This document shows, one piece after another, positions 1-7,329 of a stretch of DNA of 20,613 bases. The translations under genes were made by a program, and so were the position numbers. Numbering within the stretch: position 1 is the first letter of the stretch; every line of letters starts with the position of its first letter. The notes under the pieces are model-generated. The model saw nothing but the letters and a program-made list of their open reading frames with translations, did not search any database and was not told the DNA's origin. The stretch is taken from contig JAJYGU010000283.1 of NCBI GenBank assembly GCA_021784975.1, positions 1 to 20,613 on the forward strand. The letters run 5' to 3'. Source of the stretch: Planctomycetota bacterium. GTDB lineage: Bacteria; Planctomycetota; Planctomycetia; Pirellulales; Thermoguttaceae.

Positions 1-624
1 GTCGCAGCTCTCCGATTGTTCCAGCCGGCGACGGAGCCGCAGACCCAACGTGCTTTCGCCGAGCGCTAGGGCTTCGAGGTGATGCTCGATCAGCCACGCC
101 GTCCGCGGCGTGATTGCCCCTTCCAGGGCCTGCAAACCGGCGGCCACGTGATCGCGAGGGTCGATCGCCTTGCCTACATCGTGCAGCAACGCGGCCAACA
201 GAAACTCCTCGTCATAAGGCAGAGTCTGTCGCCCCAGCTCGAATACTTGAAGGCTGTGATAGAGGGCATCGCCTTCCGGGTGATCCTCAGGCGACTGCAG
301 CACTTGTTCCAGCGCCGCCAAGAGCAGTTCGAAGAGTCGGAAACGGTCCATCAGTTGGTCAGCGGTGAGCAGACCGCCGGCGCCGTGGTCCTCACCGGCC
401 ACTTCACTGAGAATCTGCGCTTGCTCGGCTGGGTTGGCCGACACAAGGGCCTTCAGACGGCTGCGAATCTCGCGGTTGCTGGGCCAATCGTCGGCGGGAA
501 CAGGGCCCGCGCAAAACTGGCGAGCGGCCCTCATCTTCGCCCGCGAATATTGCCGCTCTTCGCGGCGGAAGATGAGCCGGGCAGCCTCGTAGGCCACTCG
601 CCGCCGCAGTCGATCATTGGCCAT
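1..624 (-). CDS. HD-domain protein, 3' end cut by window edge
   Basis: The minus strand is open from an ATG at 624 to the window edge, giving 208 residues with no stop, so the C-terminus is missing. The HD metal-site pattern is visible: His123 in LYHSLQVFE, His148-Asp149 in LLHDVGKAID, and a later His pair in LIEHHLEA (181-182). HD-family proteins are metal-dependent phosphohydrolases that often act on nucleotides or cyclic dinucleotides; the substrate cannot be told here. The N-terminal 100 residues are Arg/Ala-rich and helical-looking (RLIFRREERQYSRAKMRAAR), and no signal peptide is seen. No strong Shine-Dalgarno precedes the ATG, so an upstream TTG (645) remains possible. The gene is transcribed away from the PduS-like gene. 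The HD call is firm, the function is not. Confidence 0.75.
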   Translation of the reverse strand, partial: MANDRLRRRVAYEAARLIFRREERQYSRAKMRAARQFCAGPVPADDWPSNREIRSRLKALVSANPAEQAQILSEVAGEDHGAGGLLTADQLMDRFRLFELLLAALEQVLQSPEDHPEGDALYHSLQVFELGRQTLPYDEEFLLAALLHDVGKAIDPRDHVAAGLQALEGAITPRTAWLIEHHLEALALGESTLGLRLRRRLEQSESCD

Positions 625-974
625 CGTTGCATGCGCCGAAATCAAGCCCGTCCACGCGGCGCTGGGCGTAACGATCCCTGATTGTTGCTACGAACCTCGT
701 ATTCTACCCGATTTGAGAGAGAAAGAGGACTGGGCCGAAGCGGTGGGGGAGATTTCCGTTTCTGCAATCGCATTTTGCCTCGGACGAAGGGGACAGGCAC
801 CGTTTTCGCCGATGGCGGTTGTTAGCATCACAATGTCGGAGGCGGCGAAAACGGAGCCAGTCCCCGGATGCGAACCGAGGTGTTTCCTTTCCACCCCCGG
901 CCGTCCTTCCTCTATCCTGCCCAGGTTGTATACTGGATAGATTCGCACGCAATTTTCTCAGAATACCAATACGT
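625..974. other. 350-bp intergenic region between HD gene and pduS-like gene
   Basis: This divergent intergenic stretch has no convincing coding frame. The frame of the PduS-like gene is open back to 819, but the added 52 residues are Arg/Pro-rich, run through the inverted repeat at 789-865 and do not resemble the family, so they were left out. A TATACT hexamer at 929-934 lies 40 bases before the chosen ATG and could be a -10 element, but no good -35 is seen at the right distance. Confidence 0.5.
789..865. repeat. REP-like long inverted repeat
   Basis: The arms 789-811 and 843-865 are 23 bases each and complementary at 21 positions, around a 31-base centre. The left arm begins GGGGACAGGCACC and contains GTTTTCGCCG; the right arm is the mirror and ends CCAGTCCCC. 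The element is strictly intergenic. Its size and shape match REP/BIME-type palindromes mobilised by IS200-like (RAYT) transposases; no transposase gene is in the window. The structure is seen directly, the REP identity is inference. Confidence 0.6.
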
Positions 975-2300
975 ATGCTCAGTGTTGAACAGATTTCCGA
1001 GGCGGGGGTAGTTGGTGCTGGGGGGGCCGGATTTCCCACCCATGTCAAGCTTTCCGGAAAAGCCGATACGGTCCTCCTTAACGCCGCCGAGTGCGAGCCG
1101 TTGTTGCACAAGGACAAGGAAGTCCTGCGGGCTTATGTCGATGAGGTGATCGAGGGCATCCACCTGGCCATGCACCTGGTGGGCGCCTCGCGGGGCGTCA
1201 TCGGCATCAAGGAAAAATACCAGGATGTGATCGACCTGCTGCGGTCGAGGTTGCCCAGCCCTATGGAAGTGTCGCTCTTGCGCGACGCTTATCCGGCCGG
1301 CGACGAGTTCATCCTAGTCTACGACGTGTTGCACCGCGTTATTCCTCCCGGCGGCATCCCGTTGAGCGTGGGCGCGGTGGTGATGAATGTGGAGACCGCC
1401 TTGAATGTCGCGCGCGCGGCGCAGGGTCCGGTGACCGAAAAACACCTGTCCGTGGCAGGGGCGGTGGCCGAACCAGTTACGCTTCGCGTACCGGTGGGCG
1501 TGACTCTGGCCGAGTGCGTGGCCGCCGCGGGCGGAGCAACGATTCCTGATCCGAACTATGTGGTCGGCGGGGTGATGATGGGCTACCTGGAGGAGAACCC
1601 GCAAGCTTTGGTAGACAAAACTACCGGCGGAGTGATCGTTCTGCCCAGCGACCACGTCGTCGTCCGTCGCCGCCGTCGAGATTGGAAACAGACCGTCAAG
1701 ATCGGCCGCAGTGCCTGCGATCAGTGCAGTTTTTGCACCGAGCTCTGCCCGCGGTGGCTGTTGGGGCATCCCATCGAGCCGCACCGGGCCATGCGGAGCC
1801 TGGAGTTCAACCTGGTGGGGGAGGCGAACGTGGCCGGCACGCAGTTCTGTTGCGAGTGCAACCTGTGCAGCCTCTACTCGTGTCCCGAAGACCTCGACCC
1901 GAAGAACGTCTGCACTCAAAATAAGCGCCGCCGGATGGTGGAAAAGCAGCGCTGGGAAGATCCGCCGTTTTCGCCGCAGCGCCCCGATCTGCACATGGCT
2001 AATCGCAAGGCGCCCATGCCGCGGCTGATGACCAAGCTCGGCCTGCATCGCTTCCTCAACGTCGGGCCGCTCCGCGGAGAATTGCTGCCGGCTGCCAAGG
2101 TGGGCATCAAGCTCAAGCAGCACGTCGGCGCGGCGTGCACGCCGCTAGTGAAGGTTGGCGACCGCGTCGCCAAGGGTCAAGCGCTTGGCCGGCCGCCGGT
2201 TGGCAATGGCAAGCCGGCCCTAGGCGCGCCCGTGCACGCCTCCATCGACGGCGTGGTGGCGGCGATGGACAACGGAATCATTTGGATCGAGAAATCCTAG
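975..2300 (+). CDS. pduS: PduS-like RnfC-family flavin/Fe-S oxidoreductase (BMC electron transfer)
   Basis: A 441-residue soluble protein. The N-terminus has the glycine-rich RnfC/NuoF-type motif VGAGGAGFPTHVKL (13-26), followed by LLNAAECEPLLHKDKE, as in the FMN/NADH-binding fold. An SLBB-like stretch lies around 155-225. Two [4Fe-4S] motifs follow: C248-C251-C254-C258-P, and C292/C293-C295-C298-C303-P. The C-terminal 65 residues (HVGAACTPLVKVGDRVAKGQ onward) look like the barrel-sandwich domain that is N-terminal in RnfC but C-terminal in PduS. In Pdu compartments PduS is a cob(III)alamin reductase that binds the shell protein PduT; the PduT homologue begins 20 bases downstream. The start at 975 is chosen because homology begins at MLSVEQI; the Shine-Dalgarno is weak. 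Family is confident; cobalamin as the acceptor in this organism is not shown. Confidence 0.85.
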   Translation: MLSVEQISEAGVVGAGGAGFPTHVKLSGKADTVLLNAAECEPLLHKDKEVLRAYVDEVIEGIHLAMHLVGASRGVIGIKEKYQDVIDLLRSRLPSPMEVSLLRDAYPAGDEFILVYDVLHRVIPPGGIPLSVGAVVMNVETALNVARAAQGPVTEKHLSVAGAVAEPVTLRVPVGVTLAECVAAAGGATIPDPNYVVGGVMMGYLEENPQALVDKTTGGVIVLPSDHVVVRRRRRDWKQTVKIGRSACDQCSFCTELCPRWLLGHPIEPHRAMRSLEFNLVGEANVAGTQFCCECNLCSLYSCPEDLDPKNVCTQNKRRRMVEKQRWEDPPFSPQRPDLHMANRKAPMPRLMTKLGLHRFLNVGPLRGELLPAAKVGIKLKQHVGAACTPLVKVGDRVAKGQALGRPPVGNGKPALGAPVHASIDGVVAAMDNGIIWIEKS

Positions 2301-2320
2301 CCCCCAAGTGTGAGAAGCCT

Positions 2321-2881
2321 ATGGCCATTGCGACATCGGTTGGCGTCGTGGAACTGTCGAGTATCGGCGTCGGCTACCAGATTGAAGACGAAATGCTCAA
2401 GGCGGCCACCGTGAAGGTGCTGATCGCGCGGACGATCTGCTCCGGGAAGTACATCATCGTGATCGGCGGCAGCGTCAGCGACGTGGAGACCGCGGTGCGG
2501 GCCGGCCTGGCCGCCGCCGGCGAGGCGATTATCGACCACTTGATCTGCCCCAACGTCCACCAATCGGTATTTCCTGCCCTCGGACAATCGGTTACACTCA
2601 GCCCCGGCGAGGCGGACGCCTTGGGGGTGATCGAGACCTTCAGCGGCACGAGCGTGATTGCCGCCGCCGACGCCGCCGCCAAAGCGGCCCGAGTGACCAT
2701 TTTCCGCATCCACGTGGCCATGGCCTTGGGCGGGAAAGGGCTGTGTCTGATGACCGGCGCGGTGGCCGACGTGCGGACCGGCGTGCAGGTGGCCGCCGCC
2801 GAGGCCCGCCGGCGAGGGCTGCTGGTCTCGGAGGTGGTTATTCCGCGCCCCAGCCGCGAACTTTTCGGGGACTATTTGTAA
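2321..2881 (+). CDS. pduT: PduT-like tandem-BMC-domain shell protein with pore cysteine
   Basis: A 186-residue protein made of two BMC domains (about 4-88 and 96-180), the pseudohexameric trimer (BMC-T) architecture. The first domain runs VGVVELSSIGVG...VLIARTICSGKYIIVIGG, the second ALGVIETFSG...GLLVSEVVIPRP. Cys40 in RTICSGKY sits where PduT has the cysteine (Cys38) that, one per subunit, holds a [4Fe-4S] cluster in the trimer pore. Its position next to the PduS-like gene supports a shell electron conduit. A GAGAAG sequence (2312-2317) precedes the ATG closely, and the gene starts 20 bases after pduS, so co-transcription is likely. No other shell gene (BMC-H or BMC-P) is in the window. The family call is strong; the working partners are unknown. 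Confidence 0.9.
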   Translation: MAIATSVGVVELSSIGVGYQIEDEMLKAATVKVLIARTICSGKYIIVIGGSVSDVETAVRAGLAAAGEAIIDHLICPNVHQSVFPALGQSVTLSPGEADALGVIETFSGTSVIAAADAAAKAARVTIFRIHVAMALGGKGLCLMTGAVADVRTGVQVAAAEARRRGLLVSEVVIPRPSRELFGDYL

Positions 2882-2902
2882 GGCGATGGGATCGCGGCGG
2901 CC

Positions 2903-3901
2903 ATGAAACGCTTCCTGCATCGGTTCGGGCGGCTGCTGGTGCTGGCGATCTTCTTGGCCGCCGCCTGGCTGCTTTACGAGCGCCTGAAGCACTACACCCT
3001 GTGCCAGATTGGCAATGCGCTGTCCGGCATCCCCTGGTGGCACATTGCGGTGGCCGCGCTGCTGACGGTGGCCAACTACGGCATCCTGGTGGGCTACGAT
3101 TGGTTTGCCGTCCGCTGGGTGGTCGGCGAGAAGTTTCCGATGCGCAAGATCTCGGTAGCGGCTTTCACCGGATATGCTTTCAGTTACAATTTTGGGGCTA
3201 CCCTGTTCGGAACCTCGATTCGCTACCGGCTCTACTCGGCCTGGGGCGTATCGCTGGGGCAAATCCTGGAACTGCTGGTCATCCTCGGCCTGACCTTCTG
3301 GTTTGGCGTGTTCACCTTGGCCGGCCTGGTCTTCGTCGTCAGTCCCCTCGGGATCCCCCCGCAAGTTCTCGACGCCTTCCACGAGGCCCTGCGCTGCCAC
3401 CTCCCGTTTGACAATACCTTCTGGCTCGGGGTGGTGCTCCTGGCGCTCGCAGCCGGTTACATGATGTTGAGCATCCTGTTGCGAAAACCGTTGCGGCTGT
3501 TCGGCTGGAAGCTACCGATCCCGCCGCCGAAGCTGACCGTCTATCAAATTGTGATTGCCTGCGGCGACTTGCTGGTGGCCGCGGCCGTCATGTATTGGGT
3601 GTTGCCGCCGCTGGCCGGCGGCTATATCCGGATCCTAGGGGTGTTCATGCTCGCCTTTGTGGCAGCCGTGCTCAGTCACGTACCCGGTGGCTACGGCGTC
3701 TTTGAGAGCGTTTTCTTGTTCTTCTTCCCGGAAAAGACCGGGCCTGTGGTAATAGCGGCTATCATCGTCTTCCGCATAATCTACTACTGGATCCCGCTGC
3801 TGATCGCCGCTGCCATGTTGGGCTACCACGAATTGACCCTGCCAAGCGAGCCGGCCCAACCGCCTCTCGCGGGCCGAGAAACCACCGATGAACACCGATG
3901 A
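2903..3901 (+). CDS. YbhN/UPF0104 (lysylphosphatidylglycerol synthase TM region-like) membrane protein
   Basis: A 332-residue integral membrane protein with about eight hydrophobic segments (near 8-27, 47-67, 85-105, 118-150, 170-192, 212-232, 237-258 and 280-310). The family-marking stretch SHVPGGYGVFE lies near 257-267, and FSYNFGATLFGTSIRYRLY (about 94-112) also fits this family, which is related to the flippase half of MprF. Members are linked to lipid or lipid-linked substrate translocation, mostly unproven. The gene starts 21 bases after the PduT-like gene, so it may be the third gene of that operon; whether the link is functional is unknown. The last residues (GRETTDEHR) are encoded by an intergenic-type repeat that starts before the stop codon, so the tail is probably not conserved. 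Confidence 0.8.
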   Translation: MKRFLHRFGRLLVLAIFLAAAWLLYERLKHYTLCQIGNALSGIPWWHIAVAALLTVANYGILVGYDWFAVRWVVGEKFPMRKISVAAFTGYAFSYNFGATLFGTSIRYRLYSAWGVSLGQILELLVILGLTFWFGVFTLAGLVFVVSPLGIPPQVLDAFHEALRCHLPFDNTFWLGVVLLALAAGYMMLSILLRKPLRLFGWKLPIPPPKLTVYQIVIACGDLLVAAAVMYWVLPPLAGGYIRILGVFMLAFVAAVLSHVPGGYGVFESVFLFFFPEKTGPVVIAAIIVFRIIYYWIPLLIAAAMLGYHELTLPSEPAQPPLAGRETTDEHR

Positions 3902-3935
3902 ACACGAATCATCCGTGTTGATCCGCGCCCATCTG
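3884..3935. repeat. Dispersed-type repeat with imperfect inverted arms; possible terminator
   Basis: ACCGATGAAC occurs twice in tandem (3884-3893, 3894-3903) and is followed by a near-complement, CGTGTTGATC (3914-3923), that can pair with GATGAACACG (3897-3906) around a 7-base loop. The wider arms (about 3885-3906 with 3914-3935) still pair at about 16 of 22 positions. It overlaps the end of the YbhN-like gene. Phrases of this type are common between genes in planctomycete genomes (recollection). There is no U-tract, so terminator function is only possible. Confidence 0.45.
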
Positions 3936-4056
3936 TCGCCTCATCCGATCTTGTGGCACCTCGGCGGTGGGCACGGGGATGCCAATACCGGTGGGGGTGT
4001 CCTCGAAATTGGGCTTTGCAGTTTTCGCCCCACCGGTTAAGTTTTGGTCTGTGCCC

Positions 4057-4087
4057 GTGCTGGCCGCAGCATGGCTGGCGGCAGCAC
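4057..4087. repeat. Imperfect inverted repeat upstream of the peptidase gene
   Basis: Fourteen-base arms at 4057-4070 (GTGCTGGCCGCAGC) and 4074-4087 (GCTGGCGGCAGCAC) match as inverted copies at 11 of 14 positions, with 3 bases between. CAGCAC recurs just downstream. The surrounding 250 bases (3902-4152) hold no credible gene. The hairpin would fall in the 5' leader or just upstream of the peptidase transcript. Confidence 0.35.
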
Positions 4088-4152
4088 GAGCGGTTTGGCG
4101 TGGCGTCAGCACGCGGCGAAACGTTAGCAATATGAAGGAAGCGAGATAGAGC

Positions 4153-5349
4153 ATGGAAGCTCGCATCGATCGGCACGCCCTGCGGGCGGCCGTCAGCCAA
4201 GCGCTCTTCGCGGCAGCCGTGCTATGGGTGTCCATGGGCGCCAGCGTCCGGAGCACCAACTTCATCGTTGACACCGCCGACCCCAACTTCGCCCAACTCA
4301 TGGCCCAAACCGCCGAGCGGTACCGCCACGACTTGGCCATCGAGTGGTTAGGCCAGCCGCTGCCCAACTGGGCCCAGCCCTGCGTGGTTACGGTCCAAGT
4401 CGGCCCGCACCTGGGGGCCGGCGGGGCCACCACCTTCAAGTTCGACCGCGGCGAGGTCTACGATTGGGTGATGAACATCCAGGGGTCGCCGCAGCGATTG
4501 CTGGATTCGGTGTTGCCGCACGAGGTCACCCACACCATCTTCGCCAGCCACTTTCGCCAGCCGTTGCCGCGGTGGGCGGATGAGGGCGGCGCCACCAGCG
4601 TCGAACATGCCAGCGAGAAGAACAAGCATTGGCAGATGCTCAACGTCTTTCTCCGCACCGGCCGCGGCATACCCTTCAATCAAATGTTTGCCATGGCCGA
4701 CTACCCGCAAGACATCATGCCCCTCTACGCCCAGGGCTACTCGCTGGCCGAGTTCTTGATCGAGAGCCGCGGACGGCGGGAGTTCGTGGAGTTTCTCGGC
4801 GACGGGCTGAAGAGCGACGACTGGCCGGGAGCGGTCGAGCGCCATTACGGCATCCACGACTTGAGCGCGCTGCAAAACACCTGGTTGGCCTGGGTGAGCC
4901 GAGGCGCGCCGCCGATTACCCCGCGGAACGTGCCCTCGGCAGCCGCCGGCAGGCTGGCCGCCAACGCCCGCCTGCCGCGCCCCGCCCCGAATCTGATCTA
5001 CCACATCCCCGACCGGCAACCGGCAGCCGGCGCGGCGATCAACCTGGTGCCGGTGTCGGTTCCGGCCGCGACGGCCCGCGCGTCGTCATTGGCGTCGGCC
5101 AATCCCACGCCTGCTGCGTCGGCGGCCTCGGCGTTTGGGCGGAGCGGGCAGGGCAACGTGCTCGATCCGCGGAGTGCCACCCTGCTGCCGGCCTCGGGTT
5201 GGCACCGAGTCGGCCAGCCGCCGCCTGCCAATCTGGCTTCGCTCTCCCCGCCGCCGCCCCCTTCCGGGCCGCCGAGTGCCAATCCCTTCTCGACGCAGGT
5301 CAGCCGTCCGCTGCCCCCCGAGCAACCGCAGCAACAGATCATTCGCTGA
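4153..5349 (+). CDS. Exported HExxH (gluzincin-type, peptidase-MA-like) metallopeptidase with Pro/Ala-rich tail
   Basis: A 398-residue protein. Residues 11-33 form a hydrophobic segment that could be a signal anchor or non-canonical signal peptide. The zinc-site motif HEVTH (123-127) sits in LPHEVTHTIFASHF and is followed by WADEGGA, where Glu144 is the likely third ligand, as in gluzincins and peptidase-MA-type domains. A helical region follows to about 260 (YAQGYSLAEFLIESRG, WPGAVERHYGI). From about 265 the chain is low-complexity and rich in Pro, Ala and Ser, ending PPEQPQQQIIR; such tails are common on planctomycete envelope proteins. An AAGGAAGCGAG sequence at 4135-4145 supports this start. 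The gene stands alone and converges with the cdsA-like gene. The substrate is unknown. Confidence 0.75.
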   Translation: MEARIDRHALRAAVSQALFAAAVLWVSMGASVRSTNFIVDTADPNFAQLMAQTAERYRHDLAIEWLGQPLPNWAQPCVVTVQVGPHLGAGGATTFKFDRGEVYDWVMNIQGSPQRLLDSVLPHEVTHTIFASHFRQPLPRWADEGGATSVEHASEKNKHWQMLNVFLRTGRGIPFNQMFAMADYPQDIMPLYAQGYSLAEFLIESRGRREFVEFLGDGLKSDDWPGAVERHYGIHDLSALQNTWLAWVSRGAPPITPRNVPSAAAGRLAANARLPRPAPNLIYHIPDRQPAAGAAINLVPVSVPAATARASSLASANPTPAASAASAFGRSGQGNVLDPRSATLLPASGWHRVGQPPPANLASLSPPPPPSGPPSANPFSTQVSRPLPPEQPQQQIIR

Positions 5350-5372
5350 TCTGCTTGAACTGATGGGTGGCG

Positions 5373-5387
5373 CGCCCTGGGAGGGCG
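5373..5387. terminator. Short hairpin between convergent genes
   Basis: CGCCCT-GGG-AGGGCG forms a perfect 6-bp stem between the stop codons of the peptidase (plus) and the cdsA-like gene (minus). No U-tract follows on either strand, so termination is only a guess. The phrase may also be part of a dispersed intergenic repeat. Confidence 0.25.
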
Positions 5388-5450
5388 TCGCCGGAGGAAG
5401 ATCGTGGCCTGATGCGCACCATGTCCTTTCAGGACGTGCTGCCCGCGACG

Positions 5451-6569
5451 TTACCCGAAGGGCGGCATGTAGCCATGCAGCACCAGCCACCAGCGGGTGC
5501 AGTGGAAGAAGACCGGGGCGGCGAAGCAGATCGAGTCGATGCGGTCCAACAGGCCGCCGTGGCCCTCCACCAGGGTGCCGAAATCTTTGACGCCGCGGTC
5601 GCGTTTAATGGCCGACATCGTCAGGCTGCCGGCGAACCCCATCACCGCGATCACCGCCGACATCACCGCCGACATCCACCAATGCGCGCCGTGGAAGGGC
5701 GTCGCCCACCAGAGCAAGGCGCCCACCAGGGCCACGCTGGCCGTGCCGCCCAACAGTCCCTCCCAGGTCTTGGTGGGATTGATCGTCGGGGCGATCACAT
5801 GCCGGCTGGGGATCTGCGACCAGGCGTACTGCAGGGCGTCGCTAAGCTGCACGATCAGCAAGAAGAAGAACAGGAGCGTCACCTTGCCGCCGGTGTCGGG
5901 CGTCTCCTCGGGCGGTCGCCGCCGCTCACCTGCCGCCGCCGGGCCGCCGATCTCCGCCGCCGTGGCCCGGACCGGTATCCGCAGGCCGCGCTCCGGCTCG
6001 GCGGATGCGGTGCTTGGGGCGGTCTCGCTCAAAGGCGGCAGCTTCAAGGTCAGCAGGGCCGGGGCGCAACTGAGGCAGTAGACGCAAATCAACAGGCCCA
6101 CCTGAATCTTGGCGGTCCGCTCCAGGAATCGCTTGTAGTCGCCGGCTAGGGCGATGCTCGCCGGCACAAACAGGAAGGCATACACCGGGATCAGTATAAA
6201 AAAGGTGCCGTACCATTCCAGCCAGATGAAGAAGTAGTGCAACGGCGGGAAGAGAAAAAAGACCCAGAACAAGGTGCGGTGGTCGCCCGGCCGGGTGGGC
6301 GTCAGGGTGATGAATTCCCGCAGCGCCCAGAACGAGATCAAGAGGAAGAGAATGAGGGTGACCGTCTGGCCGAGCAGAAAGGCGGCCGCCAACACGGAGA
6401 ACAAGATCTCCCAACCGCGCACCCGGAGGCGAAAGGTCTCCAAGATGGCGGTGTCGATGCCGCTCTCCGGCCGCCGCTTCAAGATCCGCACGATGACCTC
6501 GGCGACGCCCAATAAGAGCAACACCCCGCCAATCAAGTACAGCAGTCGTGGGTTGTTAACAACGTTCAC
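5451..6569 (-). CDS. cdsA: Phosphatidate cytidylyltransferase (CdsA-like)
   Basis: CdsA converts phosphatidate plus CTP to CDP-diacylglycerol, the precursor of the anionic phospholipids, at the inner membrane. The 372-residue chain has many membrane segments (about 10-27, 54-82, 100-142, 155-175, 229-247, 273-290, 299-316). The CDP-DAG synthase signature is at the C-terminus: S319-x-I-K-R, then K328-D329-F-G, EGHGG and LDRID. Glu335 occupies the position usually held by Pro (PGHGG). That variant, with the following CFAAPVFFH, recalls the YnbB-like branch of the family (from memory). Residues about 178-228 are a Pro/Ala/Arg-rich loop not typical of the family core. The plsC-like gene ends 10 bases upstream of this start, so the two genes are almost certainly one operon. 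Confidence 0.85.
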   Translation of the reverse strand: MNVVNNPRLLYLIGGVLLLLGVAEVIVRILKRRPESGIDTAILETFRLRVRGWEILFSVLAAAFLLGQTVTLILFLLISFWALREFITLTPTRPGDHRTLFWVFFLFPPLHYFFIWLEWYGTFFILIPVYAFLFVPASIALAGDYKRFLERTAKIQVGLLICVYCLSCAPALLTLKLPPLSETAPSTASAEPERGLRIPVRATAAEIGGPAAAGERRRPPEETPDTGGKVTLLFFFLLIVQLSDALQYAWSQIPSRHVIAPTINPTKTWEGLLGGTASVALVGALLWWATPFHGAHWWMSAVMSAVIAVMGFAGSLTMSAIKRDRGVKDFGTLVEGHGGLLDRIDSICFAAPVFFHCTRWWLVLHGYMPPFG

Positions 6570-6579
6570 CGAATCTCAC

Positions 6580-7203
6580 TCACTCCGACGACACCTCTTT
6601 CAACCGCCGCACCGCCTCCCGCGCGCGGGCCAGGAAGTCGGCCTTCGGCTCGCCGGCCTCCAGCCACAGCGGCGGGCCGAAGGTCAGGCAACTCAGCATC
6701 GGCACCGGCAGCACCTCGCCGCGGGGCAGGATGCGGTTCATGTTGTCCAGATACACGGGGATCAATTCCAGGTCCGGCCTTTTCTTGCACAGGTAAAACA
6801 AGCCGCTCTTGAACTCGCCCACGTCGCGGCCGTCGCTCCGCCCGCCTTCCGGAAAGACGATCAGCGAATAGGTGTGCCCGATCTCGCGGATCATCAGGTC
6901 GACCGGGCTCTGGTGCACCTTGATCTCCTCGCGGTCAATCAGGATCGCATGGAACAACTTGTTGGCCAAGTAGCGGCGAATCGGTCCCTTGCTCCAGTAG
7001 TCCTTGGCCGCCACCGGCCGGGTGATGAGCCGCACGTCGTGCGGCAGCGACGACCAGATCACGATCGCGTCCAGATGGCTGGTATGGTTGGCAAAGTACA
7101 CCCGCTGACAGGTATCGGGCTGCGAGTCGATCCAGCGGACGCTCGCCCCACTGACCAGCCGCGCCAGCAGGGCCAAGAAATTCCTGGTGAGGTTGGTGTC
7201 CAT
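6580..7203 (-). CDS. plsC: 1-acyl-sn-glycerol-3-phosphate acyltransferase-like (PlsC family)
   Basis: A 207-residue acyltransferase. The catalytic HxxxxD motif is NHTSHLD (His40, Asp45). The glycerophosphate-binding motif FPEGGRSDG starts at Phe117, and a later block IPVYLDN matches the family. PlsC enzymes add the second acyl chain to lysophosphatidate, making the substrate of CdsA, whose gene follows 10 bases downstream; the pair covers two consecutive steps of phospholipid synthesis. The length is slightly short for the family (about 240), and no clear N-terminal membrane helix is present, so binding may be peripheral. ATG at 7203 is the first start in frame. It may instead acylate another lysolipid; the family is certain, the exact substrate is not. 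Confidence 0.85.
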   Translation of the reverse strand: MDTNLTRNFLALLARLVSGASVRWIDSQPDTCQRVYFANHTSHLDAIVIWSSLPHDVRLITRPVAAKDYWSKGPIRRYLANKLFHAILIDREEIKVHQSPVDLMIREIGHTYSLIVFPEGGRSDGRDVGEFKSGLFYLCKKRPDLELIPVYLDNMNRILPRGEVLPVPMLSCLTFGPPLWLEAGEPKADFLARAREAVRRLKEVSSE

Positions 7204-7329
7204 GCTCCGCCACCTATCCGGCCGCCATCGTACCTTGCGCAGCGTCCTGAGCCAAGGCCCCCTTGCGGCCGCGCCTGAAACGGAGCGGTATGCCGCGGTT
7301 TCGCAGGAGCGGTGGAAGCCGCGACTCCT

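Noticed and set aside
819..974. N-terminal extension of the PduS-like protein to 819
   Set aside because: The added residues read through the inverted repeat and have no family similarity; homology begins at the ATG at 975.
2297..3400. A 367-codon minus-strand open frame opposite the PduT-like and YbhN-like genes
   Set aside because: It is His/Gly/Gln-rich, without motifs, and mirrors two genes with clear families.
3967..4149. A possible 60-residue gene directly upstream of the metallopeptidase
   Set aside because: No ribosome-binding site, no recognisable pattern, and it spans an inverted repeat; more likely leader or repeat DNA.
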